This document shows positions 8,651 through 20,589 of a stretch of DNA of 64,000 nucleotides, piece by piece. The notes beneath the pieces are model-generated. The model was not told the origin of the DNA. It saw only the letters and a program-made list of their open reading frames with translations, and ran no database searches. This DNA comes from Halesus radiatus (lineage: Eukaryota > Arthropoda > Insecta > Trichoptera > Limnephilidae). How positions within the stretch are numbered: the first letter of the stretch is position 1; every line of letters starts with the position of its first letter. The DNA is taken from NCBI GenBank assembly GCA_022606495.2, contig JAHDVE020003048.1:26037-90036 (forward strand). The letters run 5' to 3'. Position numbers and translations under genes: made by a program.

Positions 8651-10616
8651 TCAGATATGTTTGTATGTATCTAAAATTTTATCTTTAGTATGTATTGACT
8701 GTTTTGCACAGTTACGTTACGTCCGTCGAATGGAAAATTGCATTATATAAATTATAACATTATCGCTGAGTGTTGTGGAGCTATATGATCGTTAATCTAA
8801 AGAAACGATTCAGAACGCATATAGCTCTCATCCAATTCCAACACGATGTGTTTCGGGCTCCGGGCATCGGGAGTCGAGCTCCTCAATCTGCAGATATTAA
8901 CGACCGTAATAGTTGTTAAACTCTGAACCAGTAATGGTAATTATCAGATTTGCGAATGCCAGAGAATACGGGAAGGTATTTTAGTTGAAGTCGACGGGGA
9001 ACCAACCATTTCACTGTACATTTGACGTTGAATCATTACAATATTGTATTTCTAGAATTTGCAATCGAGTTTAGGCATGGTTTTAATTTATTTTTTTTCG
9101 TTTTTTCTTAATTCATCTTTCTTAAATATGTAACAAACAGTCTCTTAATAGTATATTTGCGACACGTTCCGGAGTTGTGGCAATAAAATCCTTCACACGC
9201 AGGCGGTAATTCAGCTAGGGCACTTGGGCATGCGCTTCACCTAATTTTTAACGAATTACTTCTTCAAAATGATACTTTAAATTACAAACAATCGAGTTCA
9301 TATTTAGCGGCAAAGTTACAAGGCGATGCGTAATTTACGGAGAAATTCGCCTAGCGGCCTAGCGGTCACCGGACACTGATTTTATTCTAGTTAGCGGGGT
9401 CCGAATATTGCGTCCTCTGCGCATGCGCATTCGGGATTGCATTTTTCTACGGGAACGTTTTGTATGCGAACTGGGCTCAAGTGTATTGTACCCTTGTATG
9501 GAATAGAGCAACTGAGAACTATATTTATTAGCAGTGTATGATAGGTATACCGTACGTGTGTCCCACACACATTCGGACTCACGAGTCGCCACTGTTCGTA
9601 GCTCATGATAGGTACATAATAAAATGATCAATTTCCAAGAAATTCCAATAAGAAGAAGCTGTTCACATTTCATAATGCCAGAGTGTTTTCAAAACATCGT
9701 TCGCTTATATTGTAAGAAGTTAATAACGCATTTTTGATGTTAGAAAAGCGGAATGTGTTTGAAGTTTTTTATTGTTGTTTGGATTACTAGGCTGTATGTA
9801 AACCATGAAACATGGCATGCGAATTTGCACGTGCGTAATACCCGGTATTAGTAAAATACGTAAAAAAGAATTGATTATGCATGTACGTACTCGTATGTTA
9901 ATTAAATCATGAATGTTTTTGAAATCGCTAAGTTGCGGAGGTTTGTTGGTGATCTCCTCTGCGCTCAGGGCTCGCAGAGCGTGCTGAGTACAGAGCACAG
10001 TGTGCAGGATCCAATACCGGCCACACGTGTGAGGTAGATATTCCGTCTTCCATCGCCCGCCCGTAAATCACGGGAAGCACGACTGTCGTGTGTTCCCGCA
10101 CAGATATGGAACAGCTCGATAAATTATATCGTAGAATCGTCAGAACTTTAAACGTTAACAATTCCTCATCAATTTATTAGCGAGAGTGATATTTTTGTGA
10201 GGTGGAGATAAGATTGAAACAAAATATGTGTTATAATAATTTCGTGTTTCGTAATGTATTCTTACGAAACATCACGGCCTCCTTGGAGTCACATCGCTGA
10301 ATCCAGTAGGTGGTGATTCCTATAGAATGTTTCCAAGGAAAACCGGTGAGAATGATTGTATTTTTGCATTGTTAAGATGGTTATCTTACAAAACTGTACA
10401 TATTGAACACATTGAATTAATGACTTTTTTCTTCTTATTTAATCATTATTTCGTTTTTCATTACATTACTACCGATCTATACATCATTTAAGGCTTGTGC
10501 AAAACTCTTTTTATCTGCTAAATAAAATTTTGTACCTATACATATTTGTACCAGATGTGTGGCACACAGGCTAACTGTAGCAGGCAGCTGATCCCGATAT
10601 GCGAAAAGCGCTGGAG
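8651..10616. other. Unassigned sequence
   Basis: No gene supported. Small features only: a short hairpin around GAGCTATATG/CATATAGCTC (about 8778-8828) and a CGCCTAGCGGCCTAGCGG repeat near 9349. Confidence 0.5.
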
Positions 10617-10672
10617 GGGAGGGAGACACAACCTATCGTTCCCTGGGAAACGATAAGTTATGTCTCCCTCCC
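10617..10672 (-). repeat. Compact 26-bp-arm hairpin
   Basis: The arms GGGAGGGAGACACAACC... and ...GTTATGTCTCCCTCCC fold with a four-base loop. The only three imperfections are C opposite A on the plus strand, which become G-U pairs in minus-strand RNA, so minus-strand RNA would be fully paired. The loop is too small for a standard microRNA precursor. Confidence 0.8.
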
Positions 10673-10674
10673 GT

Positions 10675-10795
10675 CCCTTGACTAAATTTATGGACGGTAA
10701 AGCTCATCCTTGTTTTGACATTTTACATTCTAACCTCAAAACCGACCGGACATAGATTTGGAGCCTTTGAAAAATTGAAACATAAAAAATTATTT
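10675..10795 (-). repeat. Family L dispersed repeat, partial copy
   Basis: Minus-strand sequence carries the family phrase AACAAGGATGAGCTTTACCG next to CGGTCGGTTTTGAGGTTAGA, as in the longer plus-strand copies at 27700, 35990 and 53040. Confidence 0.75.
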
Positions 10796-11560
10796 TGACT
10801 ACGAAAACTAAATTAAAAAAAAGGTATATATCGGTTTTTATGTTTAAACTTCGTTTTTTTTAAAAATGGAATGGAGTTCTATCTTCATGTTTAAAATTAA
10901 CCATTTGGAAATCACGCTTTATTCAAGTTCCTATTATGTAAAGTTATATTCATTGGTGGTCCATTGTGACCTCTAGACGAATACTTGCGCATAACTCAAA
11001 GAGATCGGGTGATCTCCAGATAGAGCGAGGAATGCACTCGATAAGCAGCGGCGGCCCATTATGGCCTCTCCCACATTATGGCAATAAAGATAGTCGCTAC
11101 ATCATAATTTTATTGTCATCCAACTTTACGATATTATCAACCCGAGAACTGTAAATTACCACCCACTCTAGAATTTAATGTTTATGCATTCAATATGTGG
11201 TACGATTGTTGAAGTGGGAGGATCACTTCTTCAAATAATCAATCTAAGTACAAATCAAAAAGACGAAGGTTGACTGTACTTATGACAAGATTAACGCTGG
11301 CTATTATTTGGGTAATATTATCATATTCATGGTATATATCACAATTTTATAGTGCATATTTTAACATTTAGTGAGTCTGCTACACGTGAAAATTTTAATT
11401 TGTGGTTTTAATTTGCATGAAAGTAATATATATGTTATATTCTAATTATATTAGGTTAGATTATTTTTTGTAGATTTTATTGCTATTTTGATATATGTAC
11501 TTAACATTTGTTTATGTATACCCCTAGTTTATTCTAAATTGTGCATATATTGTGTCTATT
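10796..11560. other. Unassigned AT-rich sequence
   Basis: No gene supported; a GC-richer block at 10965-11100 has no recognised feature. Confidence 0.5.
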
Positions 11561-11564
11561 AATT

Positions 11565-12060
11565 GTTTTTGTTTTTATTATCTCTTAAAACTCCATTTAT
11601 TTTATTGTTATTTTTTTTAATTTAATGAAAATCAAATTTAATAATGTTATTATTAACTTCTGCAAGCATTTTTAGTTTTTATTATTGACAGCTGTTTCGG
11701 CGTCCAAGGCCGTTTTCAAACTGCGGTTAATCCACATTGTAACGACTTATTTATATGATTTCATTTAGTCCCACCCAATTCTAATTTGGACGGGTTTTTA
11801 AAAACCATGATTTATTTTCGGTAAAACCGATTTAGTTATAAAATAAATAAAATTCTCTATTCTGTGAGATTTAATTATTTTCTAACTAAATCGGTTTACC
11901 GAAAATAAATTATTGTTTTTAAAAACCCGTCAATGGAGGGGGGGTGCGGGGAGAGTAAATAAATCATATCAATAAGTCGTTACAATGTGGATTAACCGCA
12001 GTTTGAAAATGGCCTTAAACGCAGAAACAGCTCTCACAATAATAAAAAATGAAAATAAGT
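11565..12060. mobile_element. Family C PLE ends in head-to-head foldback
   Basis: The left half (11565-11860) is a minus-strand family-C tail, including GACAGCTGTTTCGGCGTCC; the right half (11865-12060) is a plus-strand tail ending CGCAGAAACAGCTCTCACAA. They meet near 11862 around CTCTATTCTGTGAG. No coding sequence remains between them. Confidence 0.8.
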
Positions 12061-14360
12061 GAGTCTGCTGCTCATGAATATTTTATATCATAGTTTTAAT
12101 TTGCATATACATTTGTATATATATATACCATAATAACATATACTCTATGTAGTACATGTGTTATTTCACAATCAGGTTAGGTTAGTTAGTGTAAAGTGCA
12201 CTTGAGGTGAATCTTCACAAAACTGCGCTATAGAAATTAACTATTATTATTATTATTACAAAATGGTGGCATTTCCTTATTTTTCACATCGGGTATATTT
12301 TTGTGTATTTTGTACACTATGGCTATTATTAATGTTAATTAAGGAAATACTTCGTCCGGACTAAAACCATTATAAAAATCTCCATTAAACGAGTACTCGT
12401 ACCGCGCGACATCTTGAAAGTATTCATTTGATAATATTATGTAATTAGCATGTTCATTAACTTTGGTTAAAGCTTTCTCGTAAATCGAAAAGCTTGTGAT
12501 TTAAGAGAACTTTGTAAATATGAACGAAAAGAAAAGGAAAAATGTAATTACAATTGCCTTATCAGATGTACCTATATAAACACAACAGACTGCGGATGCA
12601 GTCATCTGAAAGGGTACCTCACCTACTGGTGAGTTTATTTTTAATTCGTAGGTAGAACTTTGAGGCTGTGTGAATTGGTTAGTATCTGAAAAATTGTATA
12701 AAAAGTTTTGATCTTCACTCTCCAGTAACAGTCAGAGGTTGAGGTATTCCATTATTCAGTCCCCATATCTGGTGACATCTCATCTGGCACTCGGAGATGA
12801 GTGCCGGGATCGCGTCATGTTTATTAAACAAAGAAAGGAGAATCCATCATCTTACGGAGCGACATTAGCGCCGGCTGTCACCCGGCCACCCCGCTCCCCG
12901 GAACAGTTCCCCAACAGGCACCGTCACCAGTAGCAACCCTGCTCCGCCACCACCCTCGGGCGCGGGCGGTCCGTCAACACACTCCCTGCGATGTTTGATA
13001 AAGTGATGCGGATACGGGGGCGGAATATAAATTAGAGATTATGTGACGCTATTTTTCATCGCCCCCATTGTGTGTCTCTCCAGTTAACCCTTTGAGAGGG
13101 ATACGACGCGTCTCCGAATGGCGGTTTCCCTTCGCCCTTTGTTTTTATTGCCAGGTAATTGTCCATCCAGTTTCGGAACATAAAATTACATTGGTTATTA
13201 TTTCATATAAACGTATACGTACTAGAATATTTGTACATCTATACATAGTATCGATTTTAATTTTTTGCTATTTCATCTAAAATCTAAGCGATTACGAATG
13301 GCTTGTTTTTGGCGAAATGATGACAATGCCGAAATGACCTACTTAGCATCACTGTGCTTACCGGTAGACTCGAGATTGCCTAAAATATGCATTAGCTATC
13401 AAAAGTAATTTTGTTGATGTTTGCACAAGTGACAGAGTCACGTCTCAGAATCCGGACATTTCCTCCGTCGTCTTCAAAGGGTTAAAAGCGATGACGGGGC
13501 GCGTCAAAATATTGCCAAGATTATCTCTTATTTATATTCTATAGCCTCGGTAACTCCACAGAGCGGAGGCTTACAGGGCGGGAGCTTTCTAAAGCCTTTG
13601 GCGGGAGGTTTAGCTAACGCCATTCATGCTAATCCGTAAAAGGAAGCGAATAAGAATCGAGGAATATTATAAAACACAATCATTAGGATGATTGATAGAT
13701 TCCTCAGCCTCTGTCCCTAACTGTCACTGGTGTTTCCTGCCCGAAGGTATCCGAAATGATCATTAACTTCTATCGCATAATCATCATATTTCCGTTATGG
13801 TAATTAAAATTATATTTTCTATGAACTCGAAGCAATGGAGAAACAATTATTTAGTCAAGCAAAAATGTACCAACACAATTGGACATTAAAATAAAACCAT
13901 TTGTATCTACGTAAAGATATAAAATGGTATGTTTTAGGTGTTTCCTGGAAATAATGATTTCCCAGCCTTTCTCCCCCTACTTTGACATATTTTGTATTTT
14001 CTCATATCCTTCACCCCCCTCCCCTCTTCGCCACCCGAAATACCATCCGGGGATAATGTGACATTAAGTAGTGTTTAGAGGGGGCTCATTTATATTCAGG
14101 CTCCGTCCTTTGTTTCATTTCCTGGTCGTCTCCGCTACAGAACTGCTAATGTTTCTATAAGGTAATAATAACATTTGGGATATAATTTCTACCCGCGCTG
14201 GGTATCCCGAAACATTCGCAGATCAGCTCTTTTCACGAATAGCATAGGGCAACAGTTTTATCGTTATTATCATTTGAAAATATCTTTTTTGTTATTAGTG
14301 CGAAATGAAATAATTTCCAGCGGAAATGAAGGAATTCAACTTCACAATAATTGGTTAAAA
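12061..14360. other. Unassigned; GC-richer 12780-13030 and 13440-13620
   Basis: No gene supported. The GC-richer blocks have short open frames without domains. They might be host regulatory DNA, but nothing specific shows it. Confidence 0.45.
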
Positions 14361-14374
14361 CTATAATAAAGTGA

Positions 14375-14825
14375 ACATTAAATCGTGTTTATACTTTATC
14401 GAGTTGTCCCCGCGCACATGATTTATACTTTATCGAGTTGTCCCCGCGCACATGATTTATACTTTATCGAGTTGTCCCTACGCACATGATTTATACTTTA
14501 TGGAGTTGTCCCTACGCACATGATTTATACTTTATCGAGTTGGCCCTACGCACATGATTTATACTTTATCGAGTTGTCCCCGCGCACATGATTTATACTT
14601 TATCGAGTTGTCCCCGCGCACATGATTTATACTTTATCGAGTTGTCCCCAGCACATGATTTATACTTATCGAGTTGTCCCTACGCACATGATTTATACTT
14701 TATGAGTTGTCCCTACGCACATGATTTATACTTTATCGAGTTGGCCCTACGCACATGATTTATACTTTATCGAGTTTCGCGCACATGATTTATACTATCG
14801 AGTTGTCCCTTCACACATGATTTAC
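14375..14825. repeat. 34-bp tandem array, about 13 copies
   Basis: Unit CATGATTTATACTTTATCGA followed by GTTGTCCCCGCGCA. Copies differ mostly at CCCCGCG/CCCTACG and by small deletions in the last ones. The array ends about 15 bp before a minus-strand family-C PLE end. Confidence 0.95.
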
Positions 14826-14839
14826 AAGCGATCTTCGTA

Positions 14840-15330
14840 ATAACATGTATTTTTAAATTTAATGTAAATCAAATTTAATAATGTTGTTGTTAAGTTCTGC
14901 GAGGAGTATTTTAGTTTTTATTATTGTGACAGCTGTTTCGGTATTCAAGACTATTTTCAAACTGCGGTTAATTCACATTGTGACGGCATATTTATATGAT
15001 TTTATTTACCCCCCCCCCCCCATTCTAATTTGGACGGGTTTTTAAAAATAATTATTTATTATCGGTAAAACCGAGTTAATTAGAAAATAATCATAATTTT
15101 CTACTCTGTGAGGTTTTTATATTTATAATGTGTTTCCCCGTATTTAAATGATAATGCTTTCTTAATTGATATATTTAAATGTGTTGTATTGTTTTGGTAA
15201 TGTGAACATACTGAGAAGCGGTGAACATATAATTTACCTTACTTTATTAGTTAATATAATATTACAATAATTCGTCCGTTTATTAATTTCTAAGTAAAAA
15301 TTAGTAACTAAATGAGACCTTCAATAAACT
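14840..15330 (-). mobile_element. Family C PLE 3' end
   Basis: The noncoding tail occupies 14840-15120, including the HHR-like motif near 14930-14965 (GAAACAGCTGTCACAATAAT read on the minus strand) and a C10 tract at 15008. The codons homologous to the end of the GIY-YIG frame lie at 15130-15330, with Q/YVHITKTIQHI-like decay. The copy is truncated upstream of these codons. Confidence 0.75.
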
Positions 15331-15835
15331 ATAGTATATAAAATAATTTTATTAAGGACAAAATAAAAAAGGACTCCGGGTTTCGTGCTTAACCGTGCAT
15401 AGCAATCCTGTACGCAGTTTATACGGCTGCTGTGAAATAAGTACCGAGCTAATTTTCATTATATTTTTTACTGCGGACCGGGAAATGTCAGATTTGTGGC
15501 CGCTAAATGCTTTTCTGTGTTGCCACTAATGTGCTACTCATCCGTGTTTTAATTGAAAAATTCCCCCCACCGGAAGAACGAAATACACATTTGCTCCTAA
15601 AACCCGTAATGGAGTATTTAAAAAGACACAATTTAAAACGATTGTGTTTTCTTAGGGGCAATTTTTTGTATTTTCGGTATTACTTCAACGAATTAATTAA
15701 TTAATTTTATTTAACTAATTTTTAACGTAGTACCTACCTATGAGATCATGCATGAGAAAACTACAGACTTAAGGAAGTTAACCGTTACCAAAATGTATCT
15801 CTCAGAAAAATACGCGATTAACTTAATTAGGCAAC
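15331..15835. other. Unassigned sequence
   Basis: Nothing recognised; a 65-codon plus frame at 15507 shows no domain. Confidence 0.45.
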
Positions 15836-15925
15836 AATTGAAGTGATTTAATACCCGATCATACGCTACGATTCTTTAATTGAAGTGATTTAATACCCGA
15901 CCATACGCTACGATTCTTTAATTAT
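15836..15925. repeat. 42-bp direct duplication
   Basis: AATTGAAGTGATTTAATACC plus 22 bases occurs twice in tandem with one T/C difference. Confidence 0.9.
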
Positions 15926-16369
15926 TATTATCGATAATAATAATAAAAAATAATAAATGTTTCGTATTTATAATTTTTTATAATATTTTATAACAAGTTA
16001 AAAAAAATAATGATAACCACACTGGGATTACCCATAATTCATTTACATAATATTAAATTCATTTATTTGAATGTGATGAAATTGCTGAAAGAACTGAAAT
16101 ACTTACCGTGTATTTTACTTTCCACATCAGGACATACAGAATACTAAAATACAATAATGTAAGAATAAACAAATGATAAACATAATCAGGAGTGATATGC
16201 GTATGTGAGTAGTTCATCAAAAATGTTATTATTTATTACCATTATTTAATATTTTTTTTAGTATTCCGTATGTCCTAATGAGGAAAGGTTCTCATCCAAA
16301 AATGTTGATAATATTAAAAAAAAAGTGGTGTTTCCAAACTAATTTATATTATATTTTAATATGAAGCGG

Positions 16370-16553
16370 TAACTTGGTGATGTGACATTATAATTTAAAA
16401 AATAAAACAATAACTTTGTTTACATCACTTTTATTTATACTTTAGCCGACCGGGTTGTATACTGCCCTGAAGAAGCTACGGTAGTAGCGAAACCCGGTCG
16501 GTTAAAGTATAAATAAAAGTTATGTAAACAAAGTTATTGTTTTATTTTTTAAA
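16370..16553. mobile_element. Family B foldback retroelement end
   Basis: Inverted arms (about 16392-16457 and 16491-16553) share TTTGTTTACATCACTTTTAT and CTTTAGCCGACCGGGTT with their reverse complements. The unpaired centre (16457-16490) holds the front half of a hammerhead whose rear half opens the right arm. A second, single-arm copy is at 44640-44775 (minus). Confidence 0.75.
16457..16512 (+). ncRNA. Predicted hammerhead ribozyme, family B, complete
   Basis: Core CTGAAGA (16467-16473) is followed by one extra A, a perfect stem II GCTAC-GGTA-GTAGC (16475-16488), and GAAA (16489-16492). A short self-complementary ACCCGGT (16492-16498) forms stem III, giving the canonical GTC cleavage triplet with C17 at 16499. 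Stem I pairs GCC (16464-16466) with GGT (16500-16502) and, beyond an internal loop, TATAC (16458-16462) with GTATA (16507-16511). All conserved core positions are present. Expected reaction: self-cleavage of the element's RNA after 16499. The one-base insertion before stem II is shared with family A. Confidence 0.75.
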
Positions 16554-16599
16554 TTAATTTATTAATAATGACGCCACTAAGTGATCCAATCTTTTGAAG

Positions 16600-16728
16600 A
16601 AATATACGGTGTTTCCAGTGAAGTTGAGTGATTTCTGTTTTAATATTATTATTATCATTGTTATTATTTCTATGTTCATAATTGTAATGCACTGTTTTAA
16701 CTTGTTTTATGTAAAAGCCCTAAGGGCG

Positions 16729-16755
<27 letters not shown>
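16600..16755 (+). repeat. LINE-like 3' tail with (TAAA)n
   Basis: A stretch ending AAGCCCTAAGGGCGTAAATA and five TAAA units. A related end, AAGCTCCGATGGGCGTATAA with a short tail, lies at 20590-20770. No coding part is visible. Confidence 0.5.
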
Positions 16756-16759
<4 letters not shown>

Positions 16760-17659
16760 TCTATTTCAGATCTCACTGTGTAACGTATTCAGCGTTTTAT
16801 TTGAGTTTTAAATGTATTAATGTTGTGATACTGGAAGTATAGTGGGATTTTGTTATTATGTAGAACGTATTTTTAAAAAGATTGATGTCTAAATCTCGTA
16901 TAACAAAAAATCACACACTCAATGAATAACTAAACTTTAGTATAGACAATAATATTTCGTAGCTATTTATAGCACCTAATGCGTATTTAATCTGTTCCTA
17001 CCTAGTATAACACGATGTTCGGTTAGTTTCCCATGTGAAGTAGCTAGCGGATAGGTTCTAATAAAACCAGATCACGTGTGGGGTGATTCGGTGGGGGTGG
17101 GGAGTTAGTAGGTTCCTTAGTTATGCTGGGCGGCCGGGGAGGGTGGTCACGGAGGGTTGGAGTTCATTTCCTCTCGGTCACTCTATGTTCCGCTCTTTAT
17201 CTACACTCGCATATTACCATGAAACCACACGTACCACCTCGGCGGGGGCCAAATGATAACTTTGTTCATGAATTTGTGTGAATCTGATATTATAAGGCTT
17301 TGAAAAATACTTTAAAATGTTGGTAGAGCATTTTTTATCCTATGATTCTGACAAATATTCATGTGTATATATTTTTTTACAATATAAATATACATATAAG
17401 TTATCAAATGAACACGGAAATAAAAATAGAATACTGTATTTCCCGAAACATGTTTTTTTTATTGCATAATATTAATTATATACAGTGGGAACTTATACCC
17501 GCTAAGCCACTGCAAGTAGCTTGTCAGCAGGATTTTATTTCAACAATATAATATAATACAACAATAAATTACAATCATCATACAAATGTAGGGCAAAATT
17601 ATTATATTTAGGCGCATGCATGTTTTACATAAGTTGAAAAAATAATGGAAAAAGCATTA
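16756..17659. other. Unassigned; GC-richer 17070-17260
   Basis: No gene supported. Confidence 0.45.
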
Positions 17660-17785
17660 CAGTTTTGTCATTGATATATATATATATTAATAAAGTGGTG
17701 ATTACGAGGTAATTTTTAATTTATTTATTATTAATGACGCCACAAAGTGAAAACCAATCTTTTGAAGAAATTATATAAGTTATCA
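17660..17785 (+). mobile_element. Family A right-end fragment
   Basis: TATTAATAAAGTGGTGATTA through GACGCCACAAAGTGAAAACC to TCTTTTGAAGAAATTATA. The hammerhead part is missing. Confidence 0.75.
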
Positions 17786-17823
17786 TGCATATTAATGACC
17801 ATCAATTTTGGCGTTAGTTTGAA

Positions 17824-17893
17824 GGCCTCCTTGGCCGAGAGGTAAAGCTCTCAGTTACGAATCTGGAGTTCGTGAGTTCAAGTTGCAAGTGAA
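17824..17893 (+). repeat. tRNA-like sequence, degenerate
   Basis: TTGGCCGAGAGG fits a Pol III A box and GAGTTCAAGTTGC a weakened B box. The cloverleaf cannot be completed (anticodon stem mismatches), so this is a tRNA relic or SINE head, not a working tRNA gene. Confidence 0.4.
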
Positions 17894-18057
17894 TTTTATT
17901 TAATTAATTTGTATTGGTACACAATTAATTAATTAAAAATAATATGTAGTATATTTGCGGCATGTTGCAGAGTGAAAGATACTCTCAGTATTGCCCCGGT
18001 GAAAGACCGAAATTCAAAATCGAAATGTTGCTTTAAATGGCTTTAATCATGTTTGGT

Positions 18058-18215
18058 GATCAGATCTGAATAGCCAGGTACTTCCTCATCTTCCTCCTCA
18101 CCATCACCTTCCTCTCCTCAATGCCTTTATATATATTCCTTACAACATACCCCTATTGGGGATGCCATAGTCTCTCTGGATACGGTTAGGAGCAGTCGGA
18201 GCGTTACGAGTAGGA
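18058..18215 (+). repeat. Family E dispersed repeat, copy 2
   Basis: TGAATAGCCAGG, then ACATACCCCTATTGGGGATG and a diverged end; see copy at 8001. Confidence 0.55.
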
Positions 18216-18584
18216 GGTGGATTGGAGAGGAAGGAGACTAGGGAAGTTGGGGAAATTATGTTAAAAATTGTTAAATTATGTTATTAATTAGGGAAATTAT
18301 CTGATTAATTGTACAGTTTTAGATTCTAAATGTTTGGTCTCTCACTAGGGAGCAGTGGCGTGCATTGCTCTGTGAGAGTAGTCTGCAATCTTTTCCACTG
18401 TAGTTTCATAAAATATTGAATATTTTTGCGGCCTTGAAAATGAAATTTTTATTATTATCTTCTACTGATGGTTGTGGCTAGGCTAGGTTAGGTTGACAAA
18501 TGAGAGTAAAAGTTACTTATCTATACATATTCTGATGGTATTAGTTTTTATTTTATCGAACATTACATTATCGTAAGCCATGTT

Positions 18585-18700
18585 CTCATGGTACCCGGGT
18601 GCTTCCCCAACTCACTACCTCATCCTCACAGCATACCCCCATTGGGGATGCCGTGGTCTAACTAACTCCAGACAGTTGAGAGCATTTAATACTATAATGC
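18585..18700 (+). repeat. Family E dispersed repeat, copy 3
   Basis: Contains CAGCATACCCCCATTGGGGA and CTCCAGACAGTTGAGAGCA. Confidence 0.55.
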
Positions 18701-20040
18701 AGTATTCACATAAAATGAAGTTATATCAATATAAAAATGGAAAATATGGTTTATTCATGAACACTGCTCTAGAATTCGATTGTGCGACTATGAAATATGG
18801 ATGTTTGGGAACATTGTGAGAGGGAAGGACGAAACACAAAGAACAATAATAAGTTTGGGAAGTAGTTGGTAATTAAAACTAATACTGAATGTACCAAAAA
18901 CATTTAAAACAATGTTTTTATTCTGAATGATGGTAATTCACCAGTATTTATGATCGTAGTTTTTTCATGAGTTATTCATTCGTCTGTTTGTATGTACCTG
19001 CAATTTGCAACAAACGTCATCACCTAAGGTAAATGAAAACATTATTTAATCCCATCTATGGGTGTGATTTGATTAGAGGATGTTCGGCTCCTAGGTGCGT
19101 AAAATATAATAATATGGAAACTAGCATAATTCTAAAACAAGTCTTCTACCTGAAAGTTTTAATAATTTTAGTTCCTTCATTAAGTAACTGTAATTTATAA
19201 TTACAATAGATAATCCGATATCTTGGAAATTTATGTTGAACTTTTTCAATGGAATCGAAGTGAAGTGACTACGAACTAAGGAAGAGAATAATAATTTTAG
19301 TGTTGAAATATTCCTAAAAATTCCTTAAAACTTATAAATGCTTCCAGATACGGTTTTTTTTTATGTATATTGCGATTTGCACTTTTCAAATTTCGTAATG
19401 AGCCCGTGACCTCTGGGCCAAAAGCTGGGGAATTGTTCAACTGATCGTTTCCGTATAATGGGCCGAATAACCGCTAGAAATTAGAACAGAAAGTTGATTA
19501 TCGTGCACATAATTTACAAATGGTATTTTGTTTTTCTGTGTTCAAGTCAACACGACTTATCGGTGTACGAGTAATGATACATTTGCATTTTATCTATAAT
19601 GACGAAATCATTGGAGTTTTTTTCATAACTAACGACAATAGTGAACGGACGTTATCTACTTTGCCTTCCATTACTATGCGGACTGCAGATAAGCCGCGAA
19701 TACGGTGGTGAATTGCCTACAGTTTCAAATATTTCTACTAACTATTTAAATGCTTTCAGAGATCCGAGTCATTCAAAATACAGCCCTACGAAATATCTTT
19801 AGTTCGCCATGGGACACACACGTCAAAGAAATCTACAGAAACTCCCAAATACTTCCGTTGCGATGTGTTTCTTTATAATAAGTGTCTATGTACACTTATA
19901 TTATAATGTACCAGTGATGTGTCTTTATTACAATTGCAAACTATATGTTGTAAATGTTGTTAATGAACCGTGCATGTTAATTATGTATCTTAAATATTAA
20001 TTATGTTTGTTTCTAACTTAACAAAGGGGTGGTTTTTCAC
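18701..20040. other. Unassigned AT-rich sequence
   Basis: No gene or repeat recognised; short frames at 19520-20000 lack domains. Confidence 0.5.
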
Positions 20041-20130
20041 TTGACGGTAATAATAATAATAATATTTTGATGATTGGTATAGCGCCGTTTTTGTGAAAAA
20101 TCACCGTAGAGGCGCTGTATATATATTTTT
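20041..20130 (-). repeat. LINE 3'-end fragment with ATT tail, copy 2
   Basis: Minus strand: ACAAAAACGGCGCTATACCA followed by a six-unit ATT tail; see 6586-6660. Confidence 0.6.
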
Positions 20131-20589
20131 TTCCAAGGCTCTATTTTAATACTAACTATGGATAATTTATTGTAAGAAATTATTACTTACACTGATTGCA
20201 TCCTCCGGCTCAGTGGTTAATAACATAAACTATATCGTCGCAGGAAAGCAATATTGCTGTAACAGTCAAGAACATGTAAAAAAAACCAGGACTTCGAGGC
20301 TTATTAAAAAAAGTAATATTGAGAAAACTAAGATTTTTACGACGTCGTGCAGGTTTTATTTGTAGTGTAACGTAACCCGGATATATAGAGACAAAAAAAC
20401 CCTGTGGGATGGTGTAAACAGAGTAATTTTTTGGGTAACGGTGGTTACAGCAGTATTGCTTTCCTGCGACGATTATGTATAATGTTTCACCAACGAGCGT
20501 CCATTAACGTTGTTGATGCATTTTCTGAGTTCATTTATACAGTAAAGCGTCATCTATACCAGCACTTTGTTGAATCCTACTATATTTAG

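Larger units (their letters stand above)
16110..16605. mobile_element. Family A element, diverged, with family B nested in its right arm
   Basis: Inverted arms carry decayed hammerhead sequence (right-arm core CTAATGA near 16274). The right arm breaks after GTGGTGTTTCCAAACTAATT and resumes at about 16550 with TTAATAATGACGCCACTAAG and CAATCTTTTGAAGAAATAT, the family-A end. Family B lies between. Confidence 0.7.

Noticed and set aside
14375..14825. CRISPR array
   Set aside because: Direct tandem units without spacers, in a eukaryotic genome.
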